The translations under genes were made by a program, and so were the position numbers. A stretch of DNA of 64,000 nt, taken from Plazaster borealis (lineage: Eukaryota > Echinodermata > Asteroidea > Forcipulatida > Labidiasteridae). Location of the stretch: assembly GCA_021014325.1 (NCBI GenBank), contig CM037474.1:25799488-25863487 (forward strand), in the 5' to 3' direction. Positions 1 through 10,900 of the stretch are shown here, piece after piece. The number at the start of each line of letters is the position of its first letter. Position 1 is the stretch's first letter. Under the pieces are notes generated by a model. That model was not told where the DNA came from and did no database searches. It saw only the letters and a list, made by a program, of their open reading frames with translations.

Positions 1-611
1 TATATATTTTTTTATCTCCTCCCTCCTCCGTCGTCATCACCTTCCATTTTTTCCTCCATACTGATGCAGCGCGACAAACACAAAGAATCTCAGGTATAAT
101 TGTATTTGCCATCCCAACATTTTGCTCGTGTGTAACAGGCTGTTTTTTTTTCATTTGTTTTTATTATTATTATTTTGAAGAAAAAAAATAACGCTTTGTT
201 TTCTTTCTTTTTCTAACTTCCCCAATCCTGCATTCATGTAGCTGGATGAATTTTCACCCAGATCATGTGTATTTTATTTATTTATTTATTTATTTTAATT
301 TATTTTTTAACATCAATGAATGTGACAGTGTTTTTTTGTTTGTGCTGTTTGAAGATGTATCACCCGTTTTCAGTTGGGTTTCCTTTTTTGTATGGGAAGT
401 TTTTCCATATATTAAAAGAAAACAAATATTATTAATACAAGTGGCAACAATTAGATTGGCATACGCTGTGACAAATAAATACAAATACAAGTAAGCGGTA
501 CATAATCAAAAAACCTTTGGAAATTATTATTGAAGTTTGTAAAACTCTGTTTGTCATTTAGAAACCATTGATTTGTCTGGGGCACAGCTCTGGCTAGGGG
601 CTGAAACATTC
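1..611. other. AT-rich non-coding DNA, nothing recognised
   Basis: Homopolymer-rich and TTTA-repeat DNA with no exon showing protein similarity I recognise. If CADPS is transcribed through here it is intron; the exon preceding position 4768 was not found in the window. Confidence 0.5.
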
Positions 612-990
612 TTAAAGGCACTGGACACGTTTAGTAATTGTCAAAGACCAGTATTCTTACTCGGTGTATCCCAACATATGCATAAAATAACAAACCTGTG
701 AAAATTTGGGCTCAATTGGTCATCGAAGTTGCAAGAAAATAATGAAAGAAAAAACGCCCTTGTTGCACAACAATTTCAGATGCCTGAGAAAGGCTTCAGC
801 CCTGAAGTCTTTCTCAGATTCAAATATTTTAGTGAGAAATTACCTCTTTCTCAAAAACTACGTTATTTCAGAGGGAGTCGTTCCTTAAAATGTTTTATAC
901 TATCAACAGCTCTCCGTTGCTCGTTACCAAGTAAGTTTTTGAGGCTAATATATATTTTGAGTAATTACCAAACGTGTCCAGTGCCTTTAA
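612..990 (+). mobile_element. TTAA-flanked MITE, family A
   Basis: Bounded by TTAA at 612-615 and 987-990. The ends are inverted repeats: AGGCACTGGACACGTTT on the left and AAACGTGTCCAGTGCCT on the right. The body has no coding capacity. Three further copies lie at 28337-28710 (minus), 42947-43305 and 59190-59565. TTAA target duplications are known for the piggyBac and Kolobok superfamilies; which one mobilised this family is not decided by the sequence. Confidence 0.85.
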
Positions 991-2139
991 ATCCCCTTGC
1001 TAAAAAGCATAGTTTTTTTAAAAATCAATGGTGGATTTTTGTGGTAGCCCCAGCCGTTATTATATTGAAGCAATGTCATAGTCTGGGTAGGTACATCTTG
1101 AAACAGCCATTTCTGCCCACGCCTAACACACTAACCGCTTCTTGCATTTTAACTCAAGATCATCTTTTGTATCTCACTAACACGCAAACTCAAGTCAAAT
1201 TATAGCATTTATTTATCATTCTGTGCTTTGATTCATTTCTTTTATTAATGTTTTAGTCATTATTGATAATTAGTTTGATTACAATGAGTCAAGGTTTTAG
1301 TCAGGATTTGGTAAAAGGGACCAAGTTTGCTGGAAACTTAAAAACTGGGTGTCCAAATTGTTCAGTTACAATACATTTACATGTAAATGACAGATAATAC
1401 AGGGTGTCCAAATTTAAAACAGGGTGTCCAATAGACACCCAGACACCCCTCTCGCTAACACTATGCAATGAGTATTATTAAGTTTACTGGAAGATCAAGT
1501 TATCCAGTCTGCACTTGTGGAATTTAGAAAAACAAAACAAACATTTCTAGCCAGATTTGCATCCAAGTATGCAACTTGGCGTTCAGCGTCATTGCAAGGA
1601 ATGCAGATGCTTTACATTCGTACACTTAAGTCCCGTTCACACTGGACAGATTCCCTGGGATGGGGGATGAGGTTAGAGGCCATGTAAGACTTAACGCGTT
1701 GTTAGTAATGTTGGTATTTCTATTTAAAAAATTTGACATTTACGTTGATTTGGTGGGTGGTCATGGTGGGGTAATATATTAATGCACATTTGTTTACAAT
1801 TTTTATTTTTTAATTCATATTTGCCCTAAACAAGGCTAAAAGCCACTCTTGGTAAGGGGCTACAAGAAGAAAACATTGAAGATGAAAATAGCTCAGGGGA
1901 GCTGAATCCAGACAGAAGTAGTTTTTTCTTCGCTCAACTTTTAAATAAATAATGAATAAGTATCAAGAATGTGGAAAAACCTTGTGTGAAAGAAAAACAT
2001 CAAGTAATAAACCACAAGGGACTGGGTTAAATTTTAAACAATTTTGGGTTGAACAAAAAACTTGCATCCCCTTATTGTGATCCCTCTACTGCCGCTTCCA
2101 AGGTTGTATTGTAAACTTATGTGTGATTCCTGGCTATAC
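991..2139. other. Non-coding, with a short dispersed repeat
   Basis: No recognisable exon. Positions about 1828-1906 (AAAGCCACTCTTGGTAAGGG and following) recur at about 47996-48070 inside the receptor gene's first intron, so this is a dispersed repeat of unknown class. A short motif GGGTGTCCAA repeats locally at 1348-1430. Confidence 0.45.
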
Positions 2140-2300
2140 GGCAGTTCTGACTGGCGCCCCTGAAAAAAAAATATATTTACAAAATGGGGAAAATGCCAAC
2201 CTCAGGGATAGCTCAGTTGGTAGAGCGCCGGCACATTAATCCAGAGGTCGCAGTTTCAAGTCCTGCTCTAGTCAGTTTTTCTTTGTACAACCCAAAATTA
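2140..2300 (+). mobile_element. tRNA-derived SINE, leader-bearing family
   Basis: A tRNA-like segment at about 2206-2275 has a good A box (TAGCTCAGTTGGTAGAGC) but a weakened B box. It shares a leader of about 60 bp and a trailing T-run plus CAACCCAAAAT with copies at 18537-18690 and 61657-61830. The shared DNA beyond the tRNA part and the poor T-loop argue for a SINE and against a functional tRNA gene. Confidence 0.7.
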
Positions 2301-2319
2301 TGAAAGAAAAACTGTCCCT

Positions 2320-2397
2320 TTTACAAATCTGGTAAGCATATTTTGATTGTGCTTAGCTAGTTTTTGTGCTAAAGCAGCTCTATGAAATTAGGCCCGG
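2320..2397 (+). mobile_element. Fragment of the GGGCCCAATTTCAT palindromic MITE
   Basis: Ends in GCAGCTCTATGAAATTAGGCCC, one terminus of a palindromic element that recurs throughout the window (full copies near 3229-3405 and 29867-30056). Confidence 0.6.
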
Positions 2398-3228
2398 ATC
2401 ACTGAAAAGTCTTTTTCTATAACGATGCCGCTGCATCCAATGGCCATAGTCGTAGCCAAAGTCATTTTATTCGGGCGTGGCCACAGTGTTCTCTCATTTC
2501 CGAAAACAATGGATCTACCCGGTAAGTCTGCTGCCACCTAGTGTCGCAAAAAGTCTCCCATTAAAACGGGACGGGGGGAGGGGGTGGGGGAGGGGGTACA
2601 TCCGTGAACTGAATTACCAATAAAGCTATTTCTAACTTAATGCCAGCAATGTTAAAATTTTTTGGTAACATGCAATAATAATTTTCTTGCTTATGTTGTT
2701 GTTTGATTGTCTTCTTCACCACTCTTTTTAACCTTTCTTTATTCCCATTTTGCGGTAGATTTTTTTAAAGTGATGGTAAATCATTGACTTGGGAGGAGTA
2801 TTGTAAAAAAGTTACAGCAAAAAAAGTTACAGAAATTGCATCTTGTGCTTTGGAGAGCGCAAGCTGTTGAAGTGTTTTGTCGTGTTATTCATTTTGTACG
2901 CTCAGGCCAGTTGGCCTGCTGGCAACTTTTTCATCTCGTTAATATCAGTTTTCTTTTTCTCAAAGATAAGAGCGCTTCTAGTTTTATTATTAAAAGCTTA
3001 ATTCACTAATCATTTGATCGTTTTTTAATCGGACAATTATCAATGCTGTACCATCAATTTTAACCTTTGATTTCTTTTTCTGTCTCAGTTTGAACTTTTC
3101 ACAAATTGACTATTATTAATCAGTGTGGTTAGTGCGGCAAGTGCAACTAATGAATCTAAAAGTCACCTGTGCTCTGTGCTAAGCAATTCTTACTTTAAGT
3201 CGACCCAACTCACCTGACGGTCATCACC
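2398..3228. other. Non-coding; G-rich tract inside
   Basis: No recognisable exon. Positions 2573-2596 contain four runs of at least five G separated by single bases, a strong G-quadruplex-type motif. A piece at about 2425-2470 (CATCCAATGGCCATAGTC region) is repeated in diverged form at about 38755-38805. Confidence 0.5.
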
Positions 3229-3405
3229 TGCTTAAGAAGAAAATATTGCTTAACAATTTTCTGCTAAGCATAAATGAGCACAGGATACCAGTCACAAGTT
3301 GTACATGTGACATAGTAGTTTGGCCGGTAACCTTATACCGGTTAGCATAATTTTGTTGTGCTAAGCTAGTTTTTGTGCTTAAGCAGCTCTATGAAATTGG
3401 GCCCT
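3229..3405 (+). mobile_element. Palindromic MITE, GGGCCCAATTTCAT family
   Basis: Internal motifs ATTGCTTAACAATTTTCTGC and GGATACCAGTCACAA, with a right end GCAGCTCTATGAAATTGGGCCC. The same body lies at 29867-30056, 29650-29815, 15898-16110, 16195-16367, 20720-20970 and 34189-34320. Ends are inverted copies of each other; no coding capacity. Confidence 0.7.
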
Positions 3406-4767
3406 GATTCCAAGATGCAAATGTTGGCAGCTCGATAAATCTTGATAGTGCCATTTTGGGAGACAGACTGCCCGTGTGTAACTGTGCAGTGCGCATTTGA
3501 GGGGATGCACGTGGACGTTGTTCAGCACCATATCTTTACAACCGTTTCGACTTTCAAAATGGCAGATAGTGGGCAGACAGTAGGCATCAGTGCGAGGGGT
3601 CGATTGTCACATTCTTTTTAAGAATTAAAAGGTGACATCATAATGGCTTTGGGAAAAAACCCATGTCCCTTGTTTTTCCTACTTCTTCTTTGAGTTGTGA
3701 CCAATATCTGTTTTGATGGATGCTTAATGATCACAACTGAAACAGCACTGCTGCACGCCTAAAGTTTGTCGCTACTTCCGGCTGCAAAGCTCGCACACAT
3801 TTGTGTGTAATTTTACCCCAAATCACACATTTCATCGTTAAAAAGCATTTCTTATGACAGAAACTTAAATTCTGAGAAGACCTAAGTCTTTGAAGATGTA
3901 AAATCCAAGTACAACTATTTAACTTTTCTTGCATAAATAATCAATGACCAACCAACTCAGTGCAATTCCTATGGGCTTCTGGTAATCAGTGGAGCCAGTT
4001 TGTGTGAAGTGGGCGTGGCTTTCAGTTGAACTATGTCACACTTACAAACAGGATTGGTTTTGACCGCGGGAAGGCAGAACGTAAAACTTTTGACTTCATT
4101 AGATCATTTCGACCTTTTTTTGGCTCAGATTGATAACATTTATACATGTTTGGGTACAAATCTCTCGGCTGCTTTCCATCCGTCTTTTATTTTTGTTGCA
4201 AAATTTTCAACATCCCTTCAAACTTTCTCAGATGAATTCCCGCTACTGCACAATGCTTATTTTTGGGGGTTATCTCCTCTGGATTCATTTAACAAAAAGA
4301 TCCCCCGTCACCAAAGCTAGGGTTAGGCTTCAAAGTCTTAAATGCTTGTGTGTCTTGTGGAATAACCTAACAAGCTAACTCTAACTGGCTTTAACACAGA
4401 AATAAATAGTTACCATTGCAAGCTGCTTAGTAACACAAACCAACTTGGCCTAAGTTGAAACTGGCCTCCTGTTTCAACCTTAGCAAAAAACTTTCACAAA
4501 ATCAACAGAGTACACTTGAACTGGAAACAAAAGGAGCATATCACAGATGCACAATCTAGGTCAGAGTTAATCCAGATTAACATGGAATCTAAATTACGTT
4601 AATCCAGATCAAGAAAGAGTTAATCTAGATTAAGCCAATGCAAGTTAAGTTAATCCAGTGTTAACCCAGCCATTAACAGGATCATAAACTGACTACATGT
4701 GCTTTACTGAACGATTCTTATCAGGACAAACTTCTTACCAATTTTGTCTACCCTTTTTTCCTGCAAG
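3406..4767. other. CADPS intron, nothing recognised
   Basis: Non-coding. Positions 4560-4660 carry loose repeats of GTTAATCCAGAT. The region ends in a T/C-rich tract that serves as acceptor for the exon at 4768. Confidence 0.5.
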
Positions 4768-4924
4768 GCATTTGCATGGTTCAGTGAATTACTGGTGGAA
4801 CATGCAGAGATCTTTTGGTCGCTGTTTGCTGTGGATATGGACAGCGCCCTCGAGGTTCAACCCCCTGACACCTGGGACAGTTTCCCCCTGTTTCAGCTGC
4901 TCAATGACTACCTCCGCCTGGAAA
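4768..4924 (+). CDS. CADPS: CADPS exon a (first exon seen in window)
   Basis: Acceptor CTGCAAG before 4768, donor GTAGGT after 4924. Encodes the [17 protein letters not shown] block. Starts in phase 0 and leaves one base for the next exon. This is internal coding sequence, so the gene continues to the left of the window. Confidence 0.93.
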
Positions 4925-7900
4925 GTAGGTGGCCTTTTTGATTGCGGTTTTCTAAAGAGAATAATAATAACAATATAGGTTTTCCCTCCAAATTTCAGCA
5001 AACATTCATTCAATTTTATTAACATGCATTCAAATTCACACATTTTCCCCTAATCCACTCAAGCTATGGTTTCTTTTTAGCTATTAATGCATTCAATTTC
5101 GTTTTCGTGCACACATGATTTCGTTCTTTTCATTCAGGTTCGTCTTAGTCATTCTATTTCATTTATAGGCATTTAAGACTGCACTTTTGTGGCGTGTCGT
5201 GGCCGAGCGGATAAGAACACCGAACTCAAGCTCTGGTGTTTCTGATCAGCAGAGTGTGGGTTCGAATCTCAGTCGTGACACATGTGTCCTTAAGCAAGAC
5301 ACTTAACCACATGCTTCGTCCTTCGGATGGGACGTTAAGCCGTAGGTCCCGTGTGTTGTGTAATGCACGTAAAAGAACCCAGTGCACTTATCGTAAAGAG
5401 AAGGGGTTCGCCCCGGTGTTCCTGGTTTGATTGGCTGCATATTGCGCCACAGCACCTTGTAAACCATTACATGGTGCTATGCAAAGGAATAGGTCTCATA
5501 CTTGAACACGTAACTCCACTGACCTTGTAGGAAAAATACTGAGCGCTTTGAGACACCCTTCGGGAGTATAAAGCGCTATATAAGAACTGCATTATTATTA
5601 TTATTATTATTATTTGACCATTCTTAAGTTGAATTTCTACTACCTATTTACACTTGATGAAATTGAATGGTTGACCAGCTCAAGCTGCTTTACAAAATTG
5701 AATGAGTTTTGCGGCCTAGTGAAATTGACTGATCTTCTTTGACCAGTGAACGCTATTCCTGGTGAAGTTGAATTACTCCTTTTGACTGTTGAAACGGAGC
5801 ATTCATTTTCAAATGAAATTGAAGGAGCCGGGAGTTCTTATTTATTATTATTATTCGAGCAGATAAGAACACTGGACTCAAGCTTTGGTTTTCTGATCGG
5901 CAGAGTGTGGGTTCGAGTCCCGGTCGTGACACTTGTGTTCTTAAGCAAGATACTTAACCATTATTGCTGCGTCTTTTATTGCCTGTTGTGGCCACTAGAC
6001 TGGTAGTAATCTTTAACATGGACTTGCGATGCTAGAGTCCACTTTTCATTCCGAAGTGAGGAAATTGTGCCCTCTTTGGTTTGGTCTGTGATATTGGTGG
6101 TGTGTCGTGGCCAAGCGGTTAAGAGCACCGGACTCAAGCTCTAGTGTTTCTGATCAGTGTGGGTGTGGGTTCGAGTCCCCGTCATGACACTTGTGTCCTT
6201 AAGCAAGGCACTTTACCATTATTGCTACGACCTTCAGATGGGACGTTAAGCCGTAGGTCCTGTGTGTAGTGCATATTGCACGTAAAAGAACCCAGTACAT
6301 GTATCGTTAAGAGAAGGGGTTGGCCCCGGTGTTCCTGGTTTGATCGGCAGCATATTGCGCCACAGCACCTTGTAAACCATTACATGGTGTTTTAAAGGAA
6401 TAGGTCTCATACTTCAACACGTAGCTCCACATACCTTGCAGGAAAAAAATACTGAGCACTTTGATACGCCCATTGGGTGTGATTACGCACTATATATGAA
6501 CTCAGTATTATTATTTAGCATTTTTATCACATCAAAAGGGCGTCTCAAAGTGTTCATTATTTTTTCTGTGGAGCTATGTTCGAAATATAAGACCCATTTA
6601 TTAACATAGCACCATATAACGGATGCCAACCATACCAGAAAACACTGGGCCGGCGAACCCCTACTCTTAATGATAAGTGCACTGGGTTCTTTTACGTGCA
6701 TTACACATCACACGGGACCTACAGCTTTACGTCCCATCCGAAGAACGAAGCAGTACTTTGTGTCTCTTTATTTTGCTGTCTGCTTATGACAATGTTCCTG
6801 TTGTCAAGAGGTAATTTGGCCAGTCCAGCGATCTCCTTATAAACGAGAGTGGACTGTATAATGGAGAGGTGCCTTCGCCAAACTTCCCTTGGTGTTTTAG
6901 TATTGATCTCCAATAAAAGAGCAGTACTTGGGTAGCATCATCGTTGTTTACTTTTTTGTTTCACAGATTTGAACGGTGGACGGTTTCACATGCATCTACA
7001 GGACACGTTTGCCCCACAGGTCATCCGCTATGTAGACTTGATGGAGTCGTCCATTGCCCAATCCATCCATAGAGGCTTCGAAAGAGAAAAATGGGAGCCC
7101 AAAGGGTGGGTTTTGTCGATAGTGATTTTTTATGTTTTGGCCTTCTTTGATTTTGATTTTTGATCTGTGTTGGACACATCCTATATATAGGATTCAAACA
7201 ATCGAACGGTTCAAAAAAACAAAGGTATACTTACCCTTTAAGTAACGATCCGAGTGGAGGCCACTTCACATAATAACAACATATAACTTTTATCATAAAG
7301 AGTCTTGACAATGTCTTTTTGACGCTAGCCCTCTTGTTTTTTGTCTTGCTGTACATCTAGTAATGGGACAGAAACCTCCGAGGACCTATTCTGGAAGCTG
7401 GATGCCCTGCAGACGTTCATCCGAGACCTGCACTGGCCCCAGGAGGAGTTTGCCAAGCACCTAGACCACCGTCTCAAGCTCATGGCTGCTGATATGATTG
7501 AGTCCTGCGTCAATAGGTGGGTGCTTGTCATCTGGGCCCAATTTCCTAGCGACCGGTTTAAATCCCTTCAGAAAAATAGTTGTAAAACGAACAAATAAAG
7601 ATTGCACGGCCACACTGTTTTCAGAATGGGAAAGAGGACTCATGAGGGTGCAATTGTGACCTTTTGGGGGGGGAGGGTCGCAATCAATGTGTCCATATGA
7701 TCAATTTATCACTAAAGTAAATGTTGCATGAAAGGGTTAAGCAAAGAATATTGCTTAGTAATTTTTTGCGAAGCAAAAGTTAGCAGGATACCAGTCACAG
7801 ATGGTATTGCATGGTATTTTGGCCACCATTTCAGAAACTGCCCTTAGTGTAAGAAAAGCAGTCAGGTGGAAAAGTAGTGAAATGAAAAAAGCAGAATGAA

Positions 7901-10900
7901 GACGGGAGAAGCAGAAGATGAACAAACAAAAGTAATTTGGAAGGAGATGGGGGGGGGGGGTAAAGTAAAAGGACTTTTTAAAGTTAACCCAGTTATGATT
8001 GGTCAATGAATTAAGCGTGGAGCTTGAGCTATGAGTCCATTAAACTTTGAGATTAATGGATAATTTTGCTTTTCATTTGCAGTCATGCATGAGGAGTATA
8101 AGTTCGTCGGCTCAGGACTATAAGGTCATTAGCAGTTTGAATGGATTTCATAAAATTGGTTTTGCATGTTTTGGAGCTCCTGGTAAATGTGGTTTTTTGA
8201 TCAAGAGTGATCTCCAAACTAAATGTTTGGCAAAAAGAAACATTACTTTTCGTACACAAACTTTTGGGGTTTTTTCATTTATTTCTTTAAATTTATACGC
8301 ATTTTTCATTTATTGCCCTTTGATCACTACTGATAAAATTACAATCAACGACCTTACAGCACTGAGCCGACGAGTTGTCTCTATTAGATAATAATTTCTA
8401 GATTCTTCAAACGATTAGGGATGATTGAATTATTCACCCTAAATCCCCCGGGACATTTTTTTATTTTTCTTCTTCTATGTCACACTAGGACAATGAAAGC
8501 ATTTGAAGTGTGGGTCAAGAAAGGTCGGGTAAACTGTGATTTCCGCGTGCCCTCTGAGATGTGTGTCATGATGAACGTATTGACCGATGCCAAGGTCCAG
8601 TCGTCAAAGCTCTGCCCCGTATCTAAGGACCAGGAGAATGTAAGTTCCAGTCCACAGAACAACTCTACCTGTTTCCAAAATAACTACTCATATTTTCTCA
8701 GTCACTAATAATGTCCAGTAATTTTGTGTGTGTACAATTTGTATCGTGTTTCTGCATTATCAGACAGAACTCGGCGTCGGTCATAATCAAGAAAAATACC
8801 AACACAATAAACACATTTTTAAAGAATCCTTACTTCCACGGTCATATAACCCTTTAGAGACCATAGCGGCCACAAGCGGCTTGACCAAAATGCCCATAGC
8901 GGCTGCAAACGGCCGCAAGGTTTGACCTACTTCCAAATTCACATAAAGAGGTCAAAGTAAAGGTCATGTCCGAATATGAAATTTTCCAATGTAGTATGTT
9001 AACATAGTATCCCAATTTCTAAACACAAAACTAAATTTTATGTTTCATTTGATTTCTGTTGACATTTTTACTGACAAAATTTGATTAAAGAAATTAACAG
9101 CATTGCCTGGGCATTTTGTGATGATTATACAGATATGAATGGTCTCTAAAGGGTTAAAGGGTTTGTATACGTTTGGTAATGACTTTGAAAATTAATGGCA
9201 ATAAAAACTTACTTGGTAAGAAGTACAGCAGCTTTGGATAGTATAATGCATTTTGAGAAACTTTTCACTTCGAAGTACTGCGGTTATGGAAAAATATATC
9301 ACTTTTTATCCCCCAAAACATTTGAATCTGAGAAGCGTTATGCGTAATGCTTCTCAGAGTGTCTATTCCAATGCAGATTATTCTTCCTGCGTGGACATAA
9401 CCGCTCCAGATTTCCGGCAATATCTCTAAAACACTACCACCTTTTGAAATGAAATTTTCACAGGTTAGTTTTATGGTATATATCTACAACTTTGAAACAA
9501 ACAATATGCTCCAATTACCAAACGTGTACGATGCCTTTAAGGATAGTCCAGTTGTAAAACAAGAAACCATGCTTGGAAATGGAATTAAACGGAGGCCTTG
9601 GAGGCTGTGGCCTCTGTTGCCCCATGTCTTGGCCTTGGTGTCTGCTGTTCTGGTTAGCCAAGTGTGACATATTTGTACACTGTGGTCCGATCCAGTTTTC
9701 TTCTACTTCTCTTTTTGGAACTCCTTCTTTTATAACATCAGCCCAGGAGTACTGAATACAATTCCTGTATAGCGAAGTATAAAAGACGTGTATTTCATCC
9801 TCTGTTGTGTCTTCTCTATATCTCTAATTATCGGCCAGCTCAAGTAGCACCTATTTTTAGTGTTACACAAGCATGGAATTTGACACACAGTCAGAGTATG
9901 GAAAGCTATTGGCTGTAGGGCCATCGCATGTTTGTCCTTTGAAAAAATATATGTAGAATAACAAGCAGTTTTCTATTTTTTTTAAAAATTGGCTTTCATT
10001 GCTTGTTATTCTAACTGGATTTGTTCAAAAGACAAATCTGCGATGGCCATGTAGCCAAAAAATCGTTCGCGTGACATACTCTGACTCTGTGACAAATTCC
10101 ATGCTTGTGTCATCAAAGCCACAATCCCATCACCTACCTGCCGTACTTTATATCCCCCCTAATGAAAATACCTCTAGTTTAGCACCTTGCATTTGGTGTT
10201 CAACAAACCCTGATGACCTGAGAGACTTTTTGTATTTTGTGGTTTGTTACCAGCATCAGTACCACACCAAGATTGACGATGTCGTACAGACGCAGAGTTC
10301 CATACTGATCAATACATTGGTGGCCAAGATGCGTTGCGTCCTGGAGAACATGCTGTCTAAGCTGGCTCGATATGACGAGGGTACATTCATGGCTTCCATT
10401 CTCTCGTTCACGGTAAGTCGTCGCCGTCGTTCGGGTGAAAATTGTGTGGACTTAAATAATAATAATAATAATAGTGGACATTTATAATGCGCCATGGCTG
10501 TCATAAATGACACTTCTGGCGCCGAAATATCAAATTTGGTTGTTAAGAATGATTTGATGAGACCATAATACAATACCTTGTGAGGGATAAAAGGTGAGGT
10601 GGCGCATAATGCTACCAGACCAGCCAGAAACACCGGGGCAAACCCCTTCTCCTTTACAATAAGTGTACTGGGTTCTTTTACGTGCATTACACACCACACG
10701 GGACATATGGCTTTACGTCCCATCCGAAGGACGCAGCAATAATGGTTAAGTGCCTTGCTTAAGGACACAAGTGTCAAGACCAGGTGTTAATCCCACACTC
10801 TGCTGATCAGAAACAAGACACGCCAATAGATTGGAATGGCTGACCCAGTGAGAAGCAACTGTCAATTGGACCAGGACACTTCTTAATTCTTCATTTCGAC

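Larger units (their letters stand above)
4925..6966. other. CADPS intron crowded with tRNA-Leu-like SINEs
   Basis: A 2.04-kb intron holding two near-complete plus-strand SINEs, one partial plus-strand copy and one partial minus-strand copy of the same family (listed separately). No exon seen between them. Confidence 0.8.

Noticed and set aside
2201..2280. Functional tRNA gene
   Set aside because: The T-loop box is degenerate, the acceptor stem does not pair, and flanking DNA is shared with other copies, as expected for a SINE.
4033..4378. Coding exon upstream of CADPS exon a
   Set aside because: Two overlapping frames, no CAPS-like residues and no matching acceptor/donor pair.
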